DNA of 64,000 bases, taken from the NCBI RefSeq assembly GCF_024763615.1, contig NC_077223.1, positions 78,306,627 to 78,370,626 on the forward strand, in the 5' to 3' direction. The DNA comes from Phlebotomus papatasi. Lineage: Eukaryota; Arthropoda; Insecta; Diptera; Psychodidae. Under the pieces are notes generated by a model that was given only the letters and a program-made list of their open reading frames with translations, searched no databases and had not been told where the DNA came from. Positions 45,547 to 57,343 of this stretch are shown here, piece after piece. How positions within the stretch are numbered: the first letter of the stretch is position 1; each line of letters begins with the position of its first letter. A program made the position numbers and the translations under genes.

Positions 45547-45905
45547 TTTAAAAATTATTTTAAATTAAATTGTGTTTTAAATTAATTTGGCCCCTATATA
45601 ATATTAAATTTTAATAGCTACTCCAACGCCTAAAATTTTCTGAAATGATCTGTGGGTAAAGGTATTATTAACATAGGAAAAATTAGTTGTCCGAAGCTTG
45701 AGTCGTCTGAAAATAGTGCCGTTCTCCGCTACTGATCATTTTTAATTTTTTGTTGCCTTTTTTTATTTTTTTTTGTGCTCTTTTTTTTAAATTTTTACTG
45801 TTTTTCTTTTCTAAATAATTTCTGGCCATTTTTAAACGTTTTTCTGATGATTTCGAATGTTTTACTGATCAAATTGTATTTTTTTACTGCTCATTTATTC
45901 AATTC

Positions 45906-48354
45906 TCATTAATACATATGTATAATGACTTATTACCAACTTTACCGGTTATTACATTATCGTTCTGGGAAACCAGACACGTGCTCCTTCCCTACTCTCA
46001 GTTCTTTGGGATGACTTTTATTTTTCCTGACGATTACAATATGAGAGATAAAAGAATCTCTATTAAGATTCTCTTTGATTGTATAAATCTTTTAGGTCAC
46101 TGCTATTATTTGTTTACAAAACACCTCAACGCATTTGTATGTGTTGAAGACTTTTTGGCCAAAAGGTGGTCATTTTCATATATGAGAGAAATCCCTCGAA
46201 TACCACGCGAGGTGTCATCAAGTTAGATGCCATTAAGCATGAGGTTTAGCAGTTTGTAATCTATCCATTCGCAGTATCCTTGAACTATTAATGGCGAAGG
46301 GTCAAATATGTATAATTTACTCTCTTCATCAACAATATTTATTTCCAATGTAAAGTGTGGCATTCGACTTATTTCTGCAGCCCAGATTGAATTTCTGAGG
46401 TGATTTTGGGCAAAAAATAGCTCCCATTATGAGATAATTATAGTAATTTAAAAAGTCGTTACAATAAATTCAAAAAAAAATCAACTCTAATAGGCAAAGT
46501 TGCGGCTGAAATGAAAAGATATTTTTGGGAGGGAAAAAGAGGAAATTAGATGGTACAATCAAATGTGGATTTGCTTAGCTTTCGCAGTGTAGAATTGTGC
46601 AATGCTGTGTATATCAAAATGTGAGAATAAAAAATGATATTTTTATGAGTTTCTCATGCGTCTGGCCAGAGAAATAAATTTCCTTTTTATAAAATGCCAA
46701 AAATGTGGGCGATCAATTCTTCGGTAAATGGGTTTGTCTGGTATAATTTACGGTTTGATGCGCCTTCTCTTAATTATTGTTTACACACTAAACATTGTTG
46801 GCACACAATCATCTCAATTCAGAAACATTTATATCTCTGCTTAAGGGACTGATCTCCTTTTGAAAGTCTCATCATCATTTGCAGCACCATAAAAGAATTC
46901 TTGCATGAATATCAATTTTCACAACATTTAGTGTTGGACAAGAAGTGCGAGATATATCAATTGTCGCTTTCGTAGCATTTATGAGATTCTAATTTATTCA
47001 TTTGTTGCCCAAAATTAAGTTAAATGGATGTTTTTCTCCTTTCAAAATATCGTAAACCTCTCAAAGAGTTTGTTAATTGAAACTGATTTGGAAAACTGTG
47101 AAAAATGATACTGATTGAACATTCAGAGAAACACTAATTACGAAATTAACATCTATTATTGATGAAGTTATCTTAAAAAGCTAAATTTCGGAAACATATT
47201 AAAAGAAGTAAGGCCGGAATTAGCAAATGCCAAACATCACATGAGATTTGCATTTATATTTAATTGACGTATTTTTTCCTAATATCCTCAGATGATAGGT
47301 ATGATTTCAAATTTGCTAATATCTTTACCAAGAAAAAAACCAAAAGAAAATTCATAAAATAGGCTTTCTTGGCAATAAACTCAACCGACCCTCATGGCGG
47401 TTTAAGTAATCAAAAAATGATCTTGAAATTTACTTTAAAGAATATACCATATAAATCCAAGAAGATCCGTTTGATCTTATCATAAGAACTTTGCGAAAAA
47501 ACGTCATACAATTATGTGAAATGTCGATGGAAATATCAGTTTTTTTTTAAATTTTAAAATTGCACGATCATAAGATTAATCGATGATTAACGATTTATAA
47601 ATTACCTTCCTTCAATTTGACATGTTGAACCTCTTTAATATGATAATCGATTTGAATATTTTTTCCTTGTTTTCGTCCATCCACCACGAGGTAATATAAT
47701 AACAAAAGAATTCATCACCGGGCAAAATGTGATTTACGGATTTTACCAAAGAATTTGAAAACTACTGAAATTTACAATCACCATAAAAGCCATAATAAAT
47801 TCATCTCCAAAGAAATTCAAAACGAAGTTTAACAGATTAGGCAAAACTATTTTTAACTCCTCATTCTCTCATGGATTAATTATCTTGAATGACCAATAGG
47901 TAAGGAAAGAATCTTCCGTAATGTAAACAAAAAATTATAAAATAAAAAAAATATTTTTTCATAAGAAAATCTAGTGCTAAATTGTAATTCATTGCTTGAT
48001 TTCTGTTCATTTTACGAACTGTGCCAAAAAGTTGCAAAATTCTAAAAATATAAACAGTATCCTTAAAATAATTGCTGGAATATTGTTCTGTTGTCACAAA
48101 TGCTAAAAAATGACACAGTTACCAAAAGTGCCAGTTCGTTCGAGAATTTGTGACTGTTTGAAAGTTAATTTCATTATGCTTCCCTCATACTAAGAATCCC
48201 TTTTCTCTGTTGGAAGACAAGTGATTTTTCATATATTTTTCTTTCGTTGAATTACCATCACCAAAGGAATTTTGTATAACCAAAATAAAATGGAAATCCA
48301 TTGGAGCAACATCTCAGGACTATAATGGCGAATGCATATGAAAAGTTCAACTTA
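45906..48354. other. Spacer with one unrecognised 102-codon ORF at 45918-46226
   Basis: The plus-strand frame at 45918-46226 (MYNDLLPTLPVITLSFWETR onward) has no splice context, promoter or known domain and may be chance. Nothing else found in this 2.4 kb. Confidence 0.3.
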
Positions 48355-49600
48355 CCGTGTAAACAGACGGAATTCCCACGGGAATTCCCATGAGATTTTC
48401 CATTCCGGATGGGAATTCCGGATGGAAATTCCCATATTGAACTGTCAAATTTTAACCATCCGCTCTATGCGCCTCTGGTGGACTTCAAGCGCAACACAAG
48501 AATGCTCCGAAGATTTGAATTTCAAATTTTGTTTTTTCCGAATATAAATAACGGAATGTGTATTTAGAAGATATTTTACGTACTTTATTTTATTAAAGTG
48601 GCTTTATTATACCACAAGGATATTAGTAATATTATCTATTAATACATTTCATGGAAAATCTTTTAAAATTACTCGAGAAATGATTAGAAACGTTGTTATA
48701 GCGTAAATATCTTGTCAAAAACCCCCAATTAAAGTGGATAAATCAACGACTGGCTTTGGATATCTTTGCTGATAGGACCTATTGATTAATTTTCGTTTAA
48801 TTGTAGTGCTGATAATTTAAAATTTTATAAAGTGTTGGAAGAAAATGTATAAAATATCCCTGGGTGACCAAGCAGTCAATTCATTCGGAACAGAGATGTT
48901 TACAAAAATTAGTTAATTGTATAATAATTGAATACAAATTGTTTTAAAAAACAAGAAGACTGTAAAATATTTTAAAATTTTATTTCCAAAAAAATGTAAA
49001 CAATAAAAAATATTGAAGTAATATTTTATATCCGAAAAGGCAGTTTATATGATTTCTGGCTATAATTTTCATCAGTGAACTTCGATAGTTCTTATTATTC
49101 TTTGTATTTCCTTATCTACATTATTATATTCTTTACATTTTTTAATAATGGGATTTATTGAAAAAGATAAATTTTGAATCTGCCTTTCCAATCATTTAAA
49201 CCTCTTCTGAAATGTTATTGATGAATATTTAATTTAATCCAGAAACACTAATCCTTTCAAAAATATTATAGTATTATTATTCGATTTCAAATTTGCTTTT
49301 AAAATCAATGTTTTGATCACTACAGGAGATTTTACATGTTTTTTCATATATTATTTGCTTAAAAACACTCCAAATTAAATTTTCGGAATTCTCCGGAAGC
49401 AAAAAGCTATCTCGAGCGAGATAGCTTTTTTCCATTTTAGAAAATTGAATATTTCACCCTCCAACGGAAAATTTCCATTTGAAATTCAAAATATTTCAAG
49501 ACATTCGGGCAGTTTCGTGCACTTTTGCAGAGGGCGCTTGTATAGCAAATTTACCATTTGCTCGTGGGAATTCCCGTGGAAATTCCGTCTGTTTACTCGG
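48355..49600. mobile_element. 1.25-kb TIR element with TTA duplication (PIF/Harbinger-type non-autonomous)
   Basis: Left end CCGTGTAAACAGACGGAATT then CCCACGGGAATTCCCAT; right complement CCGAGTAAACAGACGGAATT then TCCACGGGAATTCCCA. TTA is present on each side (48352-48354, 49601-49603). A three-base TTA duplication is characteristic of PIF/Harbinger. No transposase frame remains. Confidence 0.85.
49401..49430. repeat. Perfect 30-bp hairpin
   Basis: AAAAAGCTATCTCG, AG, CGAGATAGCTTTTT: 14-bp arms with a 2-nt centre, inside the 48355-49600 element. Confidence 0.9.
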
Positions 49601-49603
49601 TTA

Positions 49604-50244
49604 AGTTCCCAGAGTTTCTGACCGATCGCCAAAGATGAAATCGTTGTGATATGGCGTTGTCCTGATGACTTCCGTTAAATAGTCTAGCTGTTTGAACTCA
49701 GCTGTTTGAAGTGTTTAAGTGTTAGAATCAATGAAAACAACTCACAGATGATATAACAAAGTATTCCTGTTATAGTCTTGACTTGGTCACCGCTGGATCT
49801 TCTGAAGCTGCTTTGATGATTTTCTTCCCTGACTGTTTGTGAACAACATTATTAAAGGTAATTAAGCTTTTTTTTTATCATATCCAAATACCATTCAACT
49901 TATTCAACGCTACTTTACTTGCGTATCTTACAACGCTTTAGCCGTAGCCCTTTGTCGTCCATCAGTATGAAAATATTTTTACACATTTTTAAAGAGGAAA
50001 AAAACAAATAAGCATGCAGTAAAAATTAAATTTGACCAGTAAAAGTAAATTAAATTTTCACAATAACTCATAATGAAACAACCTAAAGTATTACTACTAT
50101 GATGCACCGCTGAATATGACACTTTCTGATACGGGGTGAATACCTGAGATTAAACCAAATGTCTGTAATTTACGCGAATATTCTGACTTATGATTCATTA
50201 AATTTTTCGTATCAATAAAATTGAGTGCAACTTAGTAACTAATT
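49604..50244. other. Spacer with a GGTCAGTAAAA-type fragment near 50025
   Basis: Only the short repeat fragment (CAGTAAAAATTAAATTTGAC) is recognised. Confidence 0.4.
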
Positions 50245-50438
50245 AACACTAGGATTTTTCATAATTTAATTTTAAATTGAATTCAGCAAATTGAGCATTA
50301 AAATTGCTAGAACCACTTGAAATTCTTCATAGCCAGGACACATTTTTTGCGAGAAATTTGCTAAATTCAAAAAAGCGGCGCAGATTGCCAGTTGTTTTAT
50401 TTTGTCATTTGTGATTTTGTTACATTATTTAAAAAAAA

Positions 50439-50757
50439 ATGAGTGAGTCTAGTGATGAGGCAGAAATTTTCCTACTTTATGTGGGATACATGTTCAATAA
50501 AAATGTGTCTCAAGGTGAAAGGAAGAGATTGTGGGCCAGAAAATGGATCCAAGAGAGATCTGCCCACGGATTCATTGATAAAATGTATGATGATATCGCA
50601 ATTGGTGATTTTTTTGAACACAACAATTTTCTTCGTAAGGCTACTGAAAAATTTTAGGAACTACTTCACATAGTTAGACCTCATTTGCAGAAAGAAACAA
50701 AGAAAATGAGAGTGCCTATATCGCTTAAGTCCAATAAAATTGCAGCCTTATTTATTC
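50439..50757 (+). pseudogene. Harbinger transposase N-terminal remnant with in-frame stop
   Basis: ATG at 50439 opens MSESSDEAEIFLLYVGYMF, then GERKRLWARKWIQERSAHGF and FFEHNNFLRKATEKF. A TAG at 50655-50657 interrupts. The same frame continues ELLHIVRPHLQKETKKMRVP and ISLKSNK. This order (arginine/tryptophan-rich WxRxWIxxR block, F-x-N-F, ELL-x-x-V-x-P, K-x-T-x-x-MR-x-x-IS) is the N-terminal region of HARBI1/PIF nucleases. The catalytic DDE part is missing entirely. Confidence 0.75.
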
Positions 50758-50864
50758 TATTTTAGCATATTTAAACATGTTTTGGTGGGCCAAGTATTAG
50801 TTTATATCAATAAATATGCGAAAATCTATTAATTCAAATGATTTTTAATGCAAAATAACGCATA

Positions 50865-51116
50865 CACTGAGAGAAATCCGAAAAAGTTAAAATAACATTC
50901 CGGAAATGTTAATTTTACCCTGCAGTATTGATCCGAAATCGGTGTAAATATTACCCTTTTTAGGTGTATTGGGCTAAACTTACTCTTTTTCATGTTAATT
51001 TTATCCTTAAAAAGGTGTAAAATTAACATTAAAAAATGTTGATATATTTTTACACCTAAAAAGTGTTAAAGTTATGAGGAAAAAAAGTTATTCGCACCCT
51101 CTTTTTTTTCTCAGTG
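50865..51116 (-). mobile_element. MITE family A inserted in Harbinger copy 2
   Basis: Full-length copy flanked by TA. The corresponding position in copy 1 (35117-35118, TA within GCTCCTATGCGC) is uninterrupted. This gives an empty site that proves both the insertion boundaries and the TA duplication. Confidence 0.92.
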
Positions 51117-51180
51117 TAGGAGCAATTCATCTGAAAATTAAATTGAATTTACAAATTGAAAAAATCCTAGTGTGATAGCA

Positions 51181-52356
51181 TGAACATTCAGGCTTTCGGT
51201 AAATGGACTAAATCTCCAGTCCATGGCGGCTACTTTATACTCACAATCAGATTCCTTTTGAAGTTGATTTTATCCTTTCATAAAGTGAATTAAAGGCAAT
51301 TATGCGGGTTTTAGATCTGAGGTTTTAGCTATAGTCTATAGAGGCGAAGAGGTTTGTGAAAATTTTAACTTAAGGGGGGAGCCTGAATGACAAAGTCAAA
51401 AGTGTATATACTTTTTCTTGTTTAATCTATAGATAAACACGATCTAATGATATACCATAAACAATTCAGAAGCTAGCTTAAAATATTTCTGAAGATACAG
51501 AGACGAAATTAAAGTAGTGCGATCCGATTTGAAATTCAAAAGACAGGAAAAATGAAACCTATTAAATAAATTAAATTAATTTAGACTTTTTTCTTAATTA
51601 AAGTTCCCTCTAGTTAAACTGAAGTACAGTACGACTCCAATACAGTCAACCCCTAAAAATTTTAAATGCCCTTAAAAATTATGTAAAATTCCAGGTTTAA
51701 TGCAAAACTTTTAAGCGACTTTTATTAAGTAAGAATCAGAGACAATTTTTAACAAGTGAAATAGTAACTACAAATATTAATAACTTAAAATATTGCAGGT
51801 AGGATAAAGGCTCATAATTTTGGACAGTCTGCTTATGAGCATCTATGTTCCGAGTTTGAAGTGCAATATTTTCAATACTAATTGATTTTTTGTTACTTTC
51901 TTTTCAGAAGGGTTGTTTAGAAACTTAGCAAGAGTTTATTGTCTTTGTTTTTACTAAAATTAGTCTTAATACGTTTAAAACTGAATTGATATGAAGAGGT
52001 GACTCTGACTCAAATTTTGGACACCTTAGGCTCTATATTTGGACAGATAATCCGCCTCAATAGGATGCCCATTGTTCTCCATTTCAAAAACCTATCTCAC
52101 CAAGTCGTCTTCCTGATTATGTAGGGGAACCATATAATGTCACAAAAATCCCGGAGACTTTCCATATCATTTATTAAAATGAGTTGACTTAGGTAATCCA
52201 AGTACTCGCAGTTTGGCTCATTCCCGGGCCTTTCCGGGTGTCTTTTAAGGCTTTTCTCACTACATTTCGTTCGTAGAGATGATGCACCTTTGCTTCTCCA
52301 GGCTTTTATCGAATTATTCTATCTAATTTATTGTGACAAAACTATCAAAATATCTA
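51181..52356. other. AT-rich spacer, nothing recognised
   Basis: No gene or repeat matched. Confidence 0.4.
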
Positions 52357-52587
52357 CACTGAGAAAAAAAGAGGGTACGATTAACTTTTTTTCCTCAGAA
52401 TTTTAACACTCTTTAGGTGTAAAAATATTTCAACATTTTTTAATGTTTATTGTTAATTTTACACCTTTTTAAGTGTAAAATTAACATGAAAAAGAGTAAC
52501 TTTAACCTCTAATACACCTAAAAAGGATAATAATTACACCGATTTCGAATCAATACTGCAATCTTTTCGGATGTCTCTCAGTCAGTG
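52357..52587 (+). mobile_element. MITE family A, copy with internal deletion
   Basis: CACTGAGAAAAAAAGAGGGT to TCTCTCAGTCAGTG with TA on both sides. It lacks the segment with TTAACATTTCCGGAATGTTA present in other copies. Confidence 0.85.
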
Positions 52588-54371
52588 TAGACATGAATTA
52601 ATTTTTCAGTATATGCTTCTGGTAAAATTTTCTTTAAAGCTCATACTATATAATTAGTAAAGGAATTCAGATCATTTTTTTTATATATGAAAAAGCTTCA
52701 AATCGAGCGAATAAACTTAAAGCAAAAACATATAGGAATGCTGTGAATAAAAACCAAGAAGCATATTTTTTGGCAACCAGGCATTAAAATTTCAACTGCT
52801 GCTTTAAAGTGAATGGGTATAATAAATTCTCTTACTAAAACTAAATTGATTATTGATGACAATTTACATTATTATATCTTATACAACATGTATCATCTTC
52901 CGAATAATTCATTTTATGCAATTCTTTACACGGAGAAGCCTTCAAGTTCATCTTTAACTTTCTCACCTTCTGCTTGGTCATTGCATGGTTAAAATACGAA
53001 CGCTTTTGTGGACAACAAAAGGTATTCTTGTATACAATTTATAAGGGAGTACTGTCATGCAGCATCTCTCATCACGCGATCATGCCAATGAAGACGCATT
53101 TAATTATGTGTTTCTCACACTTTTGAGGTCATTCCATGAAAAATTCTTAAGTTTCATTGCTGTCAGAGTGACGTTCACTCACGAGCTTTAAATCAAAGCT
53201 CAATTCCTTCTGGGTTTGCCAAAAAGATCACCTTCCACTGTAATTTCTTCAATCATCCGCATGTATGGGTATCAAATTTGACTATACATGTATACAAATC
53301 TAATTAATCACTCAACTGTGACAAGCATCCAAATAACCCCCAAAAAATTGACCCAGACAGACATGGGTTAGTAAGAGGCGCTTAAGAAAGACTCAAAAAA
53401 TTTTTTGTATTGATTTTGAGATTTCAATTTCAAAATCAAACATCTTTTTGCATTCATATTCAATTGGGCAGGTCAGTTAGCAAATTTGAAAAGGACACTT
53501 TAAATTAAATGACGACGATCAAAAGGCAAAAAGTCATTGCACGCAAAGAGCCGCAAAAGCAAGTGACATTTAAAATTGAAGGCGGATTATTTACTAATTG
53601 TACTACTTCATAAAATAATAGACAATAAGTGGATGGAGGCGATTTATGTGGCATTTAACCGTGTTAAAAATTATCTTGAGGAGGACTGCAGCTCAGGATG
53701 ATGAAATTTTACATTAGAATTCCATTAATAACAGAGGAATTTTGTGATCTTAGCGACAAATCCTTGAGCATCGTGTTTTCTATAAATAAATTTTCCAATT
53801 TATCTAATTATTGATTCGTTGTTTTTTTTCTTTCCTCTCCTTCATCACACTTTTTTTTCATCTTGTCAAAATTTCTATAAATTCCCCGTTAAAACAAGAA
53901 TAAAAATAGCGAAAGATGAGAAAAAAAATTATAAAGTAATTTGCATATTTTATCTCTTCACTTTTCCGCAACTAAACTAATGAGAACTTACAGGTTCAGC
54001 TTCACGATTTACGGAATAATAAACCATTGTTATTCAAATGATATGCATTTTATAACTACTTTAAATTAATTAAATTCAATCACATTTGAATATCAACGAC
54101 ACAATCTGTCTGCGACCTCAAGACAATATTTCGTGTTACATGATCATCAATATTGGCTGAATAAAATGAATAAGGCAGGCAGTCTTATAAGATAGCCCAA
54201 TATTTGTGGAGAGGTATGTATACGGTGTACTTCTAATCTCATAAATACAATGAACTAATGACCTAATAAAATAGGTGTCTTAAAAAGTCACATCCTTTAC
54301 TAAAATAACTGCTCTCTCTTTGACTTCGAGCAGTAACAGAGAGTTCAAATAACTCAACATAACATAACGTA
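52588..54371. other. Spacer, nothing recognised
   Basis: 1.8 kb without supported gene, RNA or matched repeat. Confidence 0.4.
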
Positions 54372-54926
54372 GGGGAAGGCTTTCAGGCTTTGCACATACT
54401 CTGCTTTCGAACACATCGTATTTTTTTCTATATTTCTTTAATGAATGTGATCTTTTTTTCAGATAGGTCCTTTTCATTAAAAAAAAATACGGAAAAAATA
54501 TAGAGTAAGTGTGCCAAATTCCGGCCAGCTTGCAATTCCGGCCACATTTTTTCTTCCTCGAATTTTCATGAATTTTTGGTTTTTACATATACTCTAGAGA
54601 TTATACAGTGCAAGACAATAACAAAAAATGCAGCTTCCACAAACGAGATGACGTGAAAAAGGCATTTGAAGAATTCCTGAAGGGCAAAGAACTATGAGAA
54701 TGACGGTAGCCGAAATAAGGCACCAAAGTAAATAATGACGATAAACTGTCTACAAGGTTCCAAACAACACTCCTTAAGAAGAATTAATAAAAATATTCAA
54801 TTTTTATTAATAATATTGCATTTAAAACTTGAGACCTTGGCGCTTGCATGCAACTATGCCGAAATTTGGCACACTTACCCTAAAGTGTTCGAATCCAGAG
54901 TGTGTATTAAGCCTAAAAGCCTCCCT
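54372..54926. mobile_element. TIR element with GGGGAAGGCTTTCAGGCTT end, interrupted by a MITE
   Basis: Left GGGGAAGGCTTTCAGGCTTT then TCTGCTTTCGAACAC; right complement AGGGAGGCTTTTAGGCTTAA then CTGGATTCGAACAC. A family GTAAGTGTGCC MITE (54503-54880) lies inside. A related left end is at 3962. Confidence 0.7.
54503..54880 (+). mobile_element. MITE with GTAAGTGTGCCAAATT termini, copy 2
   Basis: GAGTAAGTGTGCCAAATTCC to the complement of GGGTAAGTGTGCCAAATTTC, TA on both sides, same orientation as 1312-1771. Confidence 0.85.
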
Positions 54927-54945
54927 TTTAAGGCCTAAGTAGATT

Positions 54946-55121
54946 CAGGCTGATCCTCGAGAATATTTTGCCTGTAAAATTTGACAGTAAGGATTTATTT
55001 CAAACTGTCATACGCTAAGGGCTTACAATCGTTAATTAGAGGTCCTTTGCAAAAATTTTCTCTACCTGATTCTTTACTGATGTAAAATTTCACAGACTAA
55101 AAGTTCTCGAGGATCAGCCTG
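54946..55121. mobile_element. Foldback MITE with CAGGCTGATCCTCGAGAA ends
   Basis: CAGGCTGATCCTCGAGAA at the left is an exact complement of the right end at 55104-55121. Inner blocks TGTAAAATTT and CAGTAA are also mirrored, imperfectly. Confidence 0.85.
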
Positions 55122-55257
55122 GGTATATTGGGCCCTTATGTACAATTACTTTTATTTGCGAAATTTATTTTTTTTAACTGTTTTATTTAGGAATCGTATA
55201 TTAAACTCGAATAAATAGTGTGTCATTCTAAGTTTTTTTTTAATTTTAGGTTAGGAC

Positions 55258-55416
55258 CTTATATGACTTCAGACTAAAAGATTTAGCCAAGTTATTGAAT
55301 ACGACAATAACAAGTTCGAAGTTCCAGTTCGATGTTAAAATGTTCCCTAAAAACTAGCTTTGATAAAAAATTAGAGAAATTAAACCATTTGGCGAAACCT
55401 TAGGTCTGAAGCCCGT
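55258..55416. mobile_element. Short TIR repeat with CTTCAGACCTAAG ends, copy 1
   Basis: GACTTCAGACTAAAAGATTT at the left and the complement of TAGGTCTGAAGCCCGTTTTA at the right. The second copy is at 56463-56650. Confidence 0.55.
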
Positions 55417-56462
55417 TTTAGAAAAGTCCTGTAACATTCGTTAAAAAAATACATTCTCGACACTATAACAGGATTATGTCGGAAATGTACAAGAGAATAT
55501 GGGGAAGATTCGGCAGATCCCAATCCAAGTATGAGCAATATCATAGATAGATAGATAGAGAGATATACAGATTTTTTGTATTTAGTATACCACTTCTTGG
55601 AAATTGCAAGGCGCCAACTCACAATATTTGAGGCGCTCGGAGCAGAAAAACTCTAAGTTGTGTGCATTTCCCTATTAAAATAGCGTTTTTTTGCTCTGAG
55701 CTCCTCATTTAACAATTTATAAAAAAAACACATAAAACATAAGATCTAGCTCATCTTAAGGACATTCTTACTCGAAAAGAATGCCTTTGTTGGCTTAAAT
55801 GGTGTTTTATTGAAACTTATGACCATTTTAAAAAACCAAAGTTATTCAAAATAGATCAAAAATTGGTTTATGATAAATAAATATTAAGATATAGTTTCAA
55901 CTTTTAAAAAATCTAATATTTGAAAAATTAAAATGTTTTTTTTTGGGAGGACTTTGGAAAGGCTTTTGGTCATATTTTCTTTAAAAAAGATCACAACTTC
56001 GTGTTAAGAGGTTTTAGAAAATCTCCCAAGCATTCAAAATTTGCCCACCTCTCTGCCAATAATCGAAATCGGTTGAACATTTTTCGTCGATTTTTTGGAA
56101 GAAATTTCTGCTGAAACCTTTGGAGGCTAGAAAAGAGAACTTTACATTCAGTTTTTGATCAATTTTCTGGTATCTCCTTTAAGAAAAATATCTTCTTGAT
56201 GTTTAGTAAAACTTTACCTTACGAAATCCTTCAGTTATTAAACATGTTCTTGTCTTTGTTTGATAATTTTTGAGATCATAAAAAGTGATGTAGAAATGGA
56301 TTTGACAAATTTTAAAAACGGCTTCTAGGTAACTTCCGAAAGCAGTTTCAAAGTAGACTAGAACCTACTTTTGGGATTTTTCCATAAAAAACAACTAATA
56401 TTCACTTTTCGAGTAACTAATGATAAGTTTAGCAGCCGTCTGGTCCACTTAAAAAGCCCAGA
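55417..56462. other. Spacer with a short GATA run at 55545-55558
   Basis: Apart from the tetranucleotide run I see no feature. Confidence 0.4.
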
Positions 56463-56650
56463 TAAGCTTAGGCTGGTTTCAGACCTAAGATTTAATTGTA
56501 ATTAATTTTATTGCTTTTCAAAATTTAATGGATCACTTGCCTATGTTGTCCAATCTTAAGTGATAATTTTCCAAGAAATCTTGATTGATAAGAAATTAGA
56601 GAAGTTAAGCCATATGGCTAAGCCGGCTAAGCCTTAGGTCTGAAGCCCGT
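56463..56650. mobile_element. Short TIR repeat with CTTCAGACCTAAG ends, copy 2
   Basis: GGTTTCAGACCTAAGATTTA at the left, and CCTTAGGTCTGAAGCCCGTA at the right as its inverted partner. It shares AAATTAGAGAA and TTAA(G/A)CCAT blocks with copy 1. Confidence 0.55.
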
Positions 56651-56919
56651 ATTATGGTAGATGAGATTCTTTATAGGCGATCTCTTGAAATGCGTGCAAC
56701 TCGGGATCCTTGCAACTCAAAATACGAAAATTCGATTGTGAATTGAATTTTGGGGGTAAAGAATCGTGTCAAGCAAACTATTCTCGGAAGTATAGAAACG
56801 AATAACATTGGCTTGACTCGATTCTTTCTGTCTCAACAGCAAATGTCCGAAAATCAGCAATAAAAAATAAAACCAATAAACAAGACTTGTGAAACGTCTT
56901 ACATAACCTTTGAAAAGTT

Positions 56920-57343
56920 CATAGAGTCTGATTTGGTGTATTTTTTGTCCCTATGAACGATTGGAACAAAAATAGCCCAAAAATTTAATTAATTTTTCTG
57001 ACGATACCAATGAATGATAATTTTCACTCTAATGAAAAATATTATGTTTGAGTATTGTAGTCTCTTTTTCCAAAACGGTTTTGCATAAAAACAAATTGGA
57101 AGTATAAAAAATAATTAAAATCAATTTTCAATATGAGAATTTAAAAATTCGTCATTTTTGAGCTTTTTGAGCTTAAAAATTTACTATATAACAAATATCT
57201 GGAGACTTGCAAAAAATATCCTAGATTCCTTCAACCTCCTACTTTGCAATTACGTAAAAGCATAAGAAAAAAATTACTTTAGGTAGTCAGGAAAAATTAT
57301 TTTCTTTATGGGACATCGGTGTTCCAATCGTCCTTAAAGGGTT
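56920..57343 (-). mobile_element. TIR element C, second copy (one end degraded)
   Basis: The right end is AATCGTCCTTAAAGGGTT, preceded by CATCGGTGTTCC, the complement of the left end of 30980-31496. Shared internal parts include TCCTTCAACCTCCTAC (complement) and GTCCCTATGAACGAT. The far end lacks the AACCCTTTAA terminus. Confidence 0.7.

Larger units (their letters stand above)
44625..45905. repeat. Inverted minisatellite arrays of GGTCAGTAAAAATTAAAA
   Basis: Direct units at 44625-44720 (TGGTCAGTAAAA, GTGGTCAGCAAAAAATTAAA) and complementary units at 45125-45215 and 45725-45895 (TTTTTACTGATCA). The region is split by a MITE (44725-45028) and a SINE (45271-45546). A further fragment is near 50025. 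Another case of minisatellite-type inverted ends, similar in design to 41696-42023. Confidence 0.6.
50245..51180 (+). mobile_element. PIF/Harbinger-type element, copy 2
   Basis: Begins near AACACTAGGATTTTTCATAA and ends AATCCTAGTGTGATAGCA, matching the ends of 35054-35813 in inverse orientation. It contains a transposase remnant (50439-50757) and a family A MITE (50865-51116). Confidence 0.7.

Noticed and set aside
44625..45905. CRISPR-like array from regularly recurring GGTCAGTAAAA
   Set aside because: The units are adjacent AT-rich minisatellite repeats without unique spacers, in eukaryotic DNA.
45918..46226. 102-codon ORF as a gene
   Set aside because: It has a protein-like look but no promoter, splice signal, repeat relation or domain; left as unrecognised in the spacer entry.
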